A DNA stretch of 64,000 bases from positions 248,001 to 312,000 of the forward strand of contig NZ_SUPW01000004.1 in assembly GCF_013337285.1 (NCBI RefSeq). Direction: 5' to 3'. Shown one piece after another: positions 56,238 to 63,199 of this stretch (the stretch's first letter is position 1; each line of letters opens with the position of its first letter). The position numbers were made by a program, and so were the translations under genes. Source of the DNA: Agrobacterium tumefaciens. Lineage in GTDB: Bacteria; Pseudomonadota; Alphaproteobacteria; Rhizobiales; Rhizobiaceae. The notes under the pieces are model-generated. The model saw only the letters and a program-made list of their open reading frames with translations. It did no database searches and had not been told where the DNA came from.

Positions 56238-58571
56238 ATGTTCAATTTCAAAGTGAAGTCGCTTGCGACCAAGCTTATTCTCGTAACCGGCTGTGCCATC
56301 ACCACGGTCTTGGTCGCATCGAATTCCTTCCTCATTTCCCAGACCAGCGACCGTGTGCATGCGCTGACTATGGATCAGGCGAATACCGAGGCGCGCGCCA
56401 TCGCCAACGTCATCGCCGCCGATGTGGGCGAACTCGGCAGCGCCGCGCGCTCCATGGCCGGTGTCATCGGCCGCGCGCATCAGGCGAAATCGATGGATCG
56501 CCCCGGCATCGTCAACATCCTCAAGGCCAATGTCGAACAGAATACTTTCGCTTTCGGAAGCTGGTTCTGCGAGCAGCTCGGCCTTTTCGACGGCCAGAGC
56601 ACCGAGATTGCCAACAGGCTCGATCTCGGCACCAATAAAAATGGCGTCTTCGCCCCCTATTGGTCGAAGACCCAGAAGGGTGACATCCAGTTCTCGACTT
56701 TCGATAATGACTACGCCGCTGAATGGTGGGCGCTTGCCGCCAAGACGGGCAAGGGCGCCATCACCCAGCCCTATCTCGCGCAGGGCACGGAAGTGCCCAC
56801 GACCATGACCTCGCTTGCCTATCCCGTCATGTCGGACGGCAAGATGATCGGCGTCGCCGGCGTCGATATTTCTCTTGCCGCGCTGTCGCAGAAGCTGCAG
56901 GCGCTGCGTCCTTTCGAGACCGGCCGCGTGACGCTCGTGTCGCAGGGCGGCCAGTGGCTGGTGCCGCCGACGCCCGAGCAGAATATGAAGGCCTATGACG
57001 GAGACGGCGTCAGCGCTGTTCAGGCGGCGCTCGCTTCCGGCAAGCAGGGTCTCATTGAAAATCTCGGCCTCGATACCGACGCGCCCTATAACCGCCTCGT
57101 CTATCCCTTCGCGGTTCCCGGCCTCAACGCCACCTGGGTCGTGCTGGTGGATATTCCGCATCAGGCACTGAACGCGCCGGTGGAAGAGCAGACCTACATG
57201 ATGATCATCGGTGCGCTCGTCATTCTCGCCGCCGTCATCACCGCGCTTTATTTCGCCGTGCGTCACTTCGTCGGCAACCCGCTCGCCTCGCTGGTCAAGG
57301 ATGTTCGGACGCTGAGCGAAGGCCGTTACGATGCGCCGGTATCCGGGCAGGACCGCAGGGATGAAACGGGGGCCGTGGCCACCGCGCTGGAAGGCTTCCG
57401 CGCAAAACTCGCCGGCATTCGTGAAATGGAAGCGGATGCCGCTGTCCAGCGTGGTGATGCGGAAACGGCGCGTCAGCGATCGGAATCCGAGCGCACGGAG
57501 AACAGCCGCATGCAGCAGCATATCGTCAGCGTGCTTGGCTCCGGTCTCAACGCGCTTTCGCAGGGCAACCTGACCTACCGGATTGAGGACGAGTTCCCCG
57601 GCGACTATGCGAAACTACGTAGCGATTTCAACTCGGCGCTGGCAAGCCTCGAGGAAACCGTCTCCACGGTCAATGCGACGGTTGTCACCATCGGCAATGG
57701 CACCGGTGAGATCACCCGCGCCGCCAGTGACCTTTCGCACCGCACGGAACAGCAGGCCGCAAGTCTGGAAGAAACCGCAGCCGCCCTCAACCAGCTGACA
57801 GCGCAGGTCAATTCCAGCGCGGAAAATGCCGCGCAGGCCGCCGGAGCCGTCAGCCATGCCTGCGATGATGCCGGCACGTCGGGCGAAGTGGTACAGCAGG
57901 CCGTCAACTCCATGCAGGGCATCGCGCAATCCTCGGCGGAAATTTCCCGCATCATCGGGGTGATTGATGAGATCGCCTTCCAGACCAACCTTCTGGCGTT
58001 GAATGCCGGTGTGGAAGCGGCCCGTGCGGGTGATGCCGGTAAGGGCTTTGCGGTAGTCGCGCAGGAAGTGCGCGAACTGGCGCAACGGTCTGCAACCGCC
58101 GCCAAGGAGATCAAGGGACTGATCAACACCTCGGCAAGGCAGGTGGGCGAGGGCGTCCAGCTGGTTGGCAAGGCCGGTGAGACGATGAAGAATATCGCCG
58201 ATCAGGTTTTGCAGATCAACCAGCTGATACGGCAGATTTCCGCTTCCGCCAGCGAACAGGCGGTAGGTCTGAAGGAAATCAATTCTGCCGTTACCCAGAT
58301 GGATCAGGTCACCCAGCAGAATGCGGCGATGGTGGAAGAAACCACGGCGGCCAGCGTGACGCTGAATGGCGAGGCCGAAACGTTGAAATCGCTTGTTGCC
58401 GGTTTCGCCGTGTCCGGTGGTCAACCCAGCCAGCAGTTGCGCTCCGCGGCTGCTGCCATGCGTGCCCCCTCGGCTCTGGCCGCAGCACCGGCCCGCTCGA
58501 CGGCATCGCGTCCCCGCCCAAGAACCAGCGGTGCAAACGCACTGGCGCAGGATGACTGGACGGAATTCTGA
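56238..58571 (+). CDS. Methyl-accepting chemotaxis protein with periplasmic Cache sensor
   Basis: A 777-residue chemoreceptor. Helix 1 (about 10-32) and helix 2 (about 316-340) flank a long dCache-type periplasmic ligand domain (about 35-312, with the Cache-like YPVMSDGKMIGVAGVDISL). A HAMP domain follows, then a methyl-accepting coiled coil with the hairpin tip EIAFQTNLLALNAGVEAARAG. The C-terminus ends DWTEF, matching the xWxxF pentapeptide that tethers CheR/CheB. ATG 56238 has GAGG upstream. It stands alone, so it would feed a che cluster elsewhere; its ligand is unknown. A bidirectional terminator follows. Confidence 0.95.
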   Translation: MFNFKVKSLATKLILVTGCAITTVLVASNSFLISQTSDRVHALTMDQANTEARAIANVIAADVGELGSAARSMAGVIGRAHQAKSMDRPGIVNILKANVEQNTFAFGSWFCEQLGLFDGQSTEIANRLDLGTNKNGVFAPYWSKTQKGDIQFSTFDNDYAAEWWALAAKTGKGAITQPYLAQGTEVPTTMTSLAYPVMSDGKMIGVAGVDISLAALSQKLQALRPFETGRVTLVSQGGQWLVPPTPEQNMKAYDGDGVSAVQAALASGKQGLIENLGLDTDAPYNRLVYPFAVPGLNATWVVLVDIPHQALNAPVEEQTYMMIIGALVILAAVITALYFAVRHFVGNPLASLVKDVRTLSEGRYDAPVSGQDRRDETGAVATALEGFRAKLAGIREMEADAAVQRGDAETARQRSESERTENSRMQQHIVSVLGSGLNALSQGNLTYRIEDEFPGDYAKLRSDFNSALASLEETVSTVNATVVTIGNGTGEITRAASDLSHRTEQQAASLEETAAALNQLTAQVNSSAENAAQAAGAVSHACDDAGTSGEVVQQAVNSMQGIAQSSAEISRIIGVIDEIAFQTNLLALNAGVEAARAGDAGKGFAVVAQEVRELAQRSATAAKEIKGLINTSARQVGEGVQLVGKAGETMKNIADQVLQINQLIRQISASASEQAVGLKEINSAVTQMDQVTQQNAAMVEETTAASVTLNGEAETLKSLVAGFAVSGGQPSQQLRSAAAAMRAPSALAAAPARSTASRPRPRTSGANALAQDDWTEF

Positions 58572-58591
58572 AGGGTTTTCCCACTTCAAAT

Positions 58592-58627
58592 AAAAAGGGC
58601 CGCTGGCGATACCAGCGGCCCTTTTTT
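58592..58627. terminator. Bidirectional terminator between the chemoreceptor and the nucleoside hydrolase
   Basis: AAAAAGGGCCGCTGG pairs exactly with CCAGCGGCCCTTTTT around CGATA, between two converging genes, with T-runs on both strands. Confidence 0.93.
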
Positions 58628-58643
58628 CATGCCCGCGTTCCGT

Positions 58644-59588
58644 TCAGAGCCGGGCAAAACGTTCCGTCAGCAATTCGAAGAAACCGTCCGCGTCCACAGT
58701 GCGCATGACACGGGCATTGGCGGGACGCTCGGTCACATGCCACCAGTCCACCACCGTCATGCCCATGGTCAGTTCGGAAGTGGCCTCGATTTCGACGTTG
58801 CACTCGCGACCCTGAAACAGCTCGGGTCTGATGAGATAGGCAATAACGGACGGATCGTGCAGCGGGCCGCCGTCCGAACCGTATTTCTCGATGTCGAAAC
58901 GTTCGAAGAATTCCAGCATTTCCGCCATGGCGATGGCCGGACGTGTGCCGATGTCACGAATGCGGCTGACCCGCGCCTTGGTGGTCAGGAGCTTATGGGT
59001 AACGTCGAGCGGCATCATGACAACAGGAATACCGGCACGGAAGACGATATCGGCTGCCTGCGGATCGACATAGATGTTGAATTCGGCCGCGGGCGTGATG
59101 TTGCCGCCCTCGAAGAAGCCGCCGCCCATCATCACCAGTTCCTTGATGCGGTCGGCGATCTCAGGCGCTTTCAGCAGCGCCAGCGCCACATTGGTGAGCG
59201 CGCCGAGCGTGCAGAGCGTCACCGTGCCCGCGGGTTCCCGCATCAGCGTTTCGATGATGAAATCGACCGCGTGCTGCTTCTGCGCCTCCATTGTCGGCTC
59301 ATCGAGATCAGGGCCGTCGAGACCGGTGCTGCCGTGAACATGCTCGGCGGTGATGGGCTTTCGCACCAGCGGCTTTTCCGCGCCCTCATAAACGGGAATA
59401 TCGGTGCGGTTGCATAATTCGCAGATGATGCGGATATTACGGCTGGTCAGTTTCAGCGGGACGTTGCCGGCAACGGCGCACAATCCGAGAATGTCGATTT
59501 CATCAGGGCTTGCGAAAGCGAGCATGATTGCCGCTGCGTCGTCCTGGCCCGGATCGGTGTCGATGATGATTTTTCTGCGTTCTGCCAT
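58644..59588 (-). CDS. Inosine-uridine-preferring nucleoside hydrolase family
   Basis: A 314-residue calcium-dependent N-ribohydrolase. The N-terminal metal motif IIIDTDPGQDDAAAI (Asp10, Asp12, Asp16, Asp17), the HGSTGLDGP segment, VMMGGGFFEGGNITPAAEFNIYVDPQAA and the late HDPSVIAYL with its metal Asp are all visible. It splits nucleosides to base and ribose; the ribokinase at 47808 could use the ribose. I chose ATG 59588 rather than the 19-codon longer frame. It is divergent from the hsp20 gene. Substrate preference is not determinable. Confidence 0.92.
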   Translation of the reverse strand: MAERRKIIIDTDPGQDDAAAIMLAFASPDEIDILGLCAVAGNVPLKLTSRNIRIICELCNRTDIPVYEGAEKPLVRKPITAEHVHGSTGLDGPDLDEPTMEAQKQHAVDFIIETLMREPAGTVTLCTLGALTNVALALLKAPEIADRIKELVMMGGGFFEGGNITPAAEFNIYVDPQAADIVFRAGIPVVMMPLDVTHKLLTTKARVSRIRDIGTRPAIAMAEMLEFFERFDIEKYGSDGGPLHDPSVIAYLIRPELFQGRECNVEIEATSELTMGMTVVDWWHVTERPANARVMRTVDADGFFELLTERFARL

Positions 59589-59685
59589 GTCTTGCCCGCC
59601 GTTGAGATGAGTGCTTTTTTCGAGCGGCGGATACTCACTTGTCAAGCCTCATTCCTCGGGACCTGCCATTGCGTCGGCTGTCCGT

Positions 59686-59714
59686 CTTGCGCATCGCGGC
59701 TTGGCTTCCCATAT
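59686..59714 (+). promoter_or_regulatory. Candidate RpoH (sigma-32) heat-shock promoter of hsp20
   Basis: CTTG (59686-59689) and CCCATAT (59708-59714) are 18 bp apart, close to the CTTG-N17/18-C(C/Y)xATxT pattern of alphaproteobacterial RpoH promoters. It lies about 85-110 bp upstream of the hsp20 ATG and predicts a leader of about 75 nt. Confidence 0.5.
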
Positions 59715-59736
59715 TGTTTCAGCCGGTGCGATTAAC

Positions 59737-59796
59737 CGGCAAGGTTGCCGAAAGCGGGACCGGGAAACGTCGCTTGGTTGCAAGGACAGAAAAGAT
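59737..59796 (+). promoter_or_regulatory. ROSE-like RNA thermometer in the hsp20 leader
   Basis: An upstream hairpin CGGCA/TGCCG (59737-59750) is followed at 59769-59787 by a second, in which GTC-G-CTTG pairs with CAAGGAC around a GTTG tetraloop, leaving one bulged G. This hides the ribosome site AAGGA (59782-59786), ten bases before the ATG. A UYGCU stretch pairing with AGGA with one bulged G is the hallmark of the ROSE thermometers found upstream of rhizobial small heat-shock genes. Confidence 0.6.
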
Positions 59797-60222
59797 ATGA
59801 GCCGCATGACGCCATTCACCCACCCGCTTCTGCTGGGTTTTGATGCCATGGAAAAAACGCTGGAGCGTATGGCGAAGGCCAATGACGGCTACCCCCCCTA
59901 TAATATCGAACGACTACCCGGCGGCGAAGACGTGCCGGAGCGGCTGCGTATCACCATCGCGGTTGCCGGGTTCTCGCAGGACGATCTGGATGTGACGACG
60001 GCCGACAACCAGCTTGTCATTCGCGGTCGCCAGCAGGAGCAGGAAAAGCGCGATTTTCTCTATAGGGGTATCGCGGCGCGCCAGTTCCAGCGGGTCTTCG
60101 TGCTTGCCGATGGCATGCAGGTCAGGGAAGCTCGCATGCGCAACGGCCTCCTTTCCATCGATCTGGTGCGGCCTGAAATTTCGAACGTGGTAAAGAAAAT
60201 TAATATTTCCGTCTCAGAGTAG
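59797..60222 (+). CDS. hspC: Small heat-shock protein (Hsp20/alpha-crystallin family)
   Basis: A 141-residue holdase chaperone. A short N-terminal arm (MTPFTHPLLLGFDAMEKTLERM, an IbpA-like start) precedes the alpha-crystallin domain (about 38-125), with ITIAVAGFSQDDLDVTTADNQLVIRG and FQRVFVLADGMQVREARMRNGLLSIDLV; the C-terminal IxI-type anchor is seen as KINISV. It keeps unfolding proteins soluble during heat stress. Agrobacterium has one such gene on its circular chromosome, hspC, which I believe this is. The leader looks like a ROSE thermometer under an RpoH promoter. It is followed after 56 bp by a DUF1150 gene. Confidence 0.9.
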   Translation: MSRMTPFTHPLLLGFDAMEKTLERMAKANDGYPPYNIERLPGGEDVPERLRITIAVAGFSQDDLDVTTADNQLVIRGRQQEQEKRDFLYRGIAARQFQRVFVLADGMQVREARMRNGLLSIDLVRPEISNVVKKINISVSE

Positions 60223-60278
60223 AACGTGAACGCCGGAATCGGACATGAATCTCTCGGCGTGAAGAAGGAGGCTGAAAT

Positions 60279-60536
60279 ATGCTTTTAAAAGAAGCGCATG
60301 CGCGTCTCACCCGGTCCCAGCTCGCCCATATCGGCGAGGGAGAAGTGGGATATATCCGCAAGATCCGTGCGGAAGACGTCAGCCGCTGTTTCCCGGAAGC
60401 GCCTGATCTCGATCCGCAGCTGGATCTCTGGGCGCTGTTTGGCGCGGATGGCACGCCGATCCTCCTGACCGATAACCGTTCCAGCACGTTCTTCAAGGCG
60501 GCTGAAGACGATCTCAAAACCGTCAGCCTGCACTAG
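60279..60536 (+). CDS. DUF1150-family small protein
   Basis: An 85-residue acidic protein of unknown function that matches the DUF1150 family of alphaproteobacteria (YIRKIRAEDVSRCFPEAP and LWALFGADGTPILLTDNR). It starts at ATG 60279 after GAAGGAGG, a strong ribosome site. Members of this family are commonly encoded just downstream of an Hsp20 gene, as here (56-bp gap), so they probably share a heat-shock transcript and may act together. A palindromic repeat starts two bases after its stop. Confidence 0.85.
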   Translation: MLLKEAHARLTRSQLAHIGEGEVGYIRKIRAEDVSRCFPEAPDLDPQLDLWALFGADGTPILLTDNRSSTFFKAAEDDLKTVSLH

Positions 60537-60537
60537 A

Positions 60538-60581
60538 GCATTTCCAGGAAAAGTGCGTAGCGGTTTTCCGTCCGGAAATGC
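60538..60581 (+). repeat. Intergenic nested palindrome, copy C
   Basis: The outer arms GCATTTCC/GGAAATGC and inner arms GGAAAA/TTTTCC are both perfect around GTGCGTAGCGG. It lies right after the DUF1150 stop. Confidence 0.87.
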
Positions 60582-60600
60582 GTAAAAACAAACAGTTGAA

Positions 60601-60644
60601 GCATTTCCAGTAAAAGCGCATAGCGGTTTTACGTCCGGAGATGC
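60601..60644 (+). repeat. Intergenic nested palindrome, copy D (tandem with C)
   Basis: The outer arms GCATTTCC/GGAGATGC have one mismatch; the inner arms GTAAAA/TTTTAC are perfect around GCGCATAGCGG. It lies 19 bp after copy C in the same orientation and is followed by a terminator hairpin. Confidence 0.85.
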
Positions 60645-60658
60645 GACAAAACAAAGAT

Positions 60659-60685
60659 AAAAGCCCGCCTTTTGAGCGGGCTTTA
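60659..60685. terminator. Bidirectional terminator between the DUF1150 gene and the EF-hand gene
   Basis: AAAGCCCGC pairs with GCGGGCTTT around CTTTTGA, between converging genes. T-runs are short on both strands. Confidence 0.75.
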
Positions 60686-60696
60686 TCATTATCGGA

Positions 60697-61290
60697 TCAA
60701 AGGAACGGGCGGTCCGGCATGTCATCAATGGAGATGACGCCGTCCTTGTTCTTGTCCAGCCGTTCGAACATTTTCTCGCCGGCTGCGGTGAATTCGGCCT
60801 TGCTGACCTGACCGTTCTCGTCGGTATCGGCCCAGCGAAGCATCCCCAGGCCTGCACCCTTGCCGCCATGCTTGCCCCAGCCCTGATGACCGGAACGGCC
60901 GCCATGTTCGCGTTCGGCGCGCTTGCCTTCGGGGCCTTTGCCTTCGTCGGCTTTGGCATTCTCACGCTCGGGGCGCGGATTGGCGGCGCGGAAAGCTTCC
61001 ATTTTCGCCTGGCGATACTCACGCATTTCCTTCGGCGTGATCGAACCGTCCTTGTCCTTGTCGATCTCGGTGAAAAGCGCATCCTGCCGTGTGGCGAATT
61101 CCTCCTTCGAAATCTTGCCGTCCTTGTTGGTATCGGCAATCTTCAAGAGGTGAACGAAGGCAACTTCCTGGCGGATCGGCATGCGATCCTTGTGGCCTTT
61201 GCCGGGTGCGGCAAAACTGGCCGTCGCGGCCGTGCTGAGCACAAGGGCTGCGCCAAGAGCAGAGAGGGCGATTTTTCGCGTGGTCATCAT
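60697..61290 (-). CDS. Secreted EF-hand calcium-binding protein
   Basis: About 197 residues with a signal peptide (IALSALGAALVLSTAATASFA, cut before APGKG) and four EF-hand loops: DTNKDGKISKEE, DKDKDGSITPKE, DTDENGQVSKAE and DKNKDGVISIDD. A low-complexity Lys/Glu/Gly/His-rich linker (about 105-148) separates the two pairs. It should be a periplasmic calcium binder; its partner is unknown. Several ATGs cluster at the start; 61290 is best placed after AAAGG. A terminator shared with the hsp20/DUF1150 unit lies downstream. Confidence 0.87.
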   Translation of the reverse strand: MMTTRKIALSALGAALVLSTAATASFAAPGKGHKDRMPIRQEVAFVHLLKIADTNKDGKISKEEFATRQDALFTEIDKDKDGSITPKEMREYRQAKMEAFRAANPRPERENAKADEGKGPEGKRAEREHGGRSGHQGWGKHGGKGAGLGMLRWADTDENGQVSKAEFTAAGEKMFERLDKNKDGVISIDDMPDRPFL

Positions 61291-61413
61291 CGTCATTACC
61301 TTTCTTTGGTGTCCCTGAAGAAAAGATAGTGACCTCCACCGAGCCTCACCACTTAAACATCGGTAAGGTGGATGAAGCTTCGGTAATGTTGCGATGTAAC
61401 TCCGCTACCGCGG

Positions 61414-62127
61414 TCAGCCGGCGATTGTTCGCGTCAGGAAGCCGGTCAGATTGTCGGTGATGTAGTCGATATGCGCATCGGTCTCGACGGGAATTTCCCA
61501 GCGCTCCATGATGACACCCTCGAGATTGGAGGGAACGAGCAGCACGGTCTTCATGCCGAGCGCCTTGGGAGCCGCAAGATTGCGCGGCAGGTCTTCGAAC
61601 ATGGCTGCTTTTTTCGTGTCGAGTTTCGCAAGTGCTGCGAACTTCTCATAGGTCGCGCTGGCCGGCTTCGGCAGATAACCCGCAGCAACGATATCGAAAA
61701 TATCCTCGAACTGGTCGAGAATGCCGAGTGCGCCGGCGGCCGCCTGTGCATGCTTGACGCTGCCATTGGTCAGGATGAACTTGCGGCCAGGCAGCGCCTT
61801 GATTGCCTCGCCAAGTTCCGGATGCGGTTGCAGCGCCGAATAATCGATGGCATGCGCGCGTTCCAGAAACTCGTCCGGACTAATGCCGTAATTGATCATC
61901 AGCCCCTGAAGCGTGGTGCCATGATCATGGTAATAACGCTTCTGCAGCACTCGAGCCTCTTCCGGATCGAGCTTTAAAAGCTCCGCCACATAGGCCGTCA
62001 TGTTGCGGTCGATCTGGGAAAACAGATTGACGTGATGCGGATAGAGCGTGTTGTCGAGATCGAAGACCCATTCGCTCACATGGGCGAAATCGGCGGCATC
62101 GGGCAGGTTTTTCGGCTTTGTGTCCAT
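61414..62127 (-). CDS. HAD-family pyrimidine 5'-nucleotidase (SDT1-like)
   Basis: A 237-residue HAD hydrolase. Motif I is VFDLDNTLYP with Asp23 and Asp25, motif II ILTNGS, motif III the Lys in YLPKPASATYEKF, and motif IV MFEDLPRNL. The DLDNTLYP start and the cap sequence match the pyrimidine 5'-nucleotidase/SDT1 subgroup, which dephosphorylates UMP/CMP-like substrates. I chose ATG 62127 (MDTKPKN) because the 66 extra upstream codons overlap the divergent transporter gene. The preceding 120 bp to the EF-hand start hold no clear feature. Confidence 0.85.
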   Translation of the reverse strand: MDTKPKNLPDAADFAHVSEWVFDLDNTLYPHHVNLFSQIDRNMTAYVAELLKLDPEEARVLQKRYYHDHGTTLQGLMINYGISPDEFLERAHAIDYSALQPHPELGEAIKALPGRKFILTNGSVKHAQAAAGALGILDQFEDIFDIVAAGYLPKPASATYEKFAALAKLDTKKAAMFEDLPRNLAAPKALGMKTVLLVPSNLEGVIMERWEIPVETDAHIDYITDNLTGFLTRTIAG

Positions 62128-62233
62128 GGCCTGCTTTATGCCCGTTTCGAATGCCGAAGAAAATCGAAAAGACGACGATTGCTGAGAAAATCGGACTTGG
62201 CTGGGGCCTGCAGCGCATGATACCGCCAAGGGC

Positions 62234-63151
62234 ATGGAACTCTGGATAGGCATAACCTTCGCAAGCGCGTTCTTGCAGAACCTGCGCTCGACCCTGCAAA
62301 AGCACCTCAAGGGCATGATGGGCACTACGGGCGCAACCTTCGTGCGCTTCCTGTTCGGGATGCCTTTTGCTCTCGCCTATCTCGCCTTTCTGCATCTCGG
62401 TTTAGGCCGGCCGCTGCCGGTGCCGAACATGTCTTTCACTGTATGGGCAACGGTCGGAGCCATGGCGCAGATCGCCGCCACCTTCCTGCTGGTCCACCTG
62501 TTTTCCTTCCGCAATTTTGCTGTCGGGACGGCTTATTCCCGCACGGAGCCAGCGCAGGCAGCGCTGTTTGCGCTTATTTTTATCGGTGAAAGTGTCAATG
62601 GCGGGACATTGGTGGCTATCGCCGTCTCGGTCGCCGGCGTCATGCTGATTTCGGTTGCGCGCACGGAAGTGACCCCTGCTTCCATTCTCACCTCCATCTT
62701 CAGCCGCACCGCTGGTATAGGCCTCGCTTCGGGCGCATTTTTTGGCCTGTCATCGGTTGCCTATCGTTCGGCATCGCTGTCCCTCGCGCCCAGCCTGCCA
62801 ACGCCGGATGCGGTGGTGCAGGCGGGCTATACCCTCGTCATCGTTATCGTGATGCAGACGGTGTCGATGTTCTTGTGGATCGTCTGGCGGCAGAGGGACG
62901 AATTGCGGCGCATTGCAAAGGCGTGGAAACCGTCGCTTGCGGTCGGTTTCGTGGGTGCCACGGCGTCTTTCGGCTGGTTCACGGCGATGACCTTGCAACA
63001 GGCCGCCGTGGTCAAGGCGCTGGCGCAGGTGGAAATGCTTTTCGCCTTCGCCTCGACAGTGCTGTTCTTCAAGGAAAAGATCAACAGGCTCGAACTTTCC
63101 GGCTGCCTGCTGATTGTCGTCGGTGTGCTGTCGCTTCTGGTGTTCGGCTGA
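62234..63151 (+). CDS. EamA/DMT-family transporter
   Basis: A 305-residue inner-membrane protein with about ten hydrophobic helices in two five-helix halves, as expected for the drug/metabolite transporter superfamily. GTAYSRTEPAQAALFALIFIGE at the end of the first EamA half and VVKALAQVEMLFAFASTVLFFKEKI in the second are the conserved late-helix segments. Its substrate is unknown. It is divergent from the nucleotidase gene (106-bp gap) and converges on argB through a perfect hairpin. Confidence 0.88.
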   Translation: MELWIGITFASAFLQNLRSTLQKHLKGMMGTTGATFVRFLFGMPFALAYLAFLHLGLGRPLPVPNMSFTVWATVGAMAQIAATFLLVHLFSFRNFAVGTAYSRTEPAQAALFALIFIGESVNGGTLVAIAVSVAGVMLISVARTEVTPASILTSIFSRTAGIGLASGAFFGLSSVAYRSASLSLAPSLPTPDAVVQAGYTLVIVIVMQTVSMFLWIVWRQRDELRRIAKAWKPSLAVGFVGATASFGWFTAMTLQQAAVVKALAQVEMLFAFASTVLFFKEKINRLELSGCLLIVVGVLSLLVFG

Positions 63152-63160
63152 AACCTCGTT

Positions 63161-63189
63161 TGTGGCGGACAGGCTGGCCGTCCGCCACA
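63161..63189. terminator. Hairpin between converging transporter and argB genes
   Basis: TGTGGCGGAC pairs exactly with GTCCGCCACA across a nine-base loop. There is no T-run, so it is only terminator-like; it may stabilise both 3' ends. Confidence 0.5.
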
Positions 63190-63199
63190 TTAAATCGCA

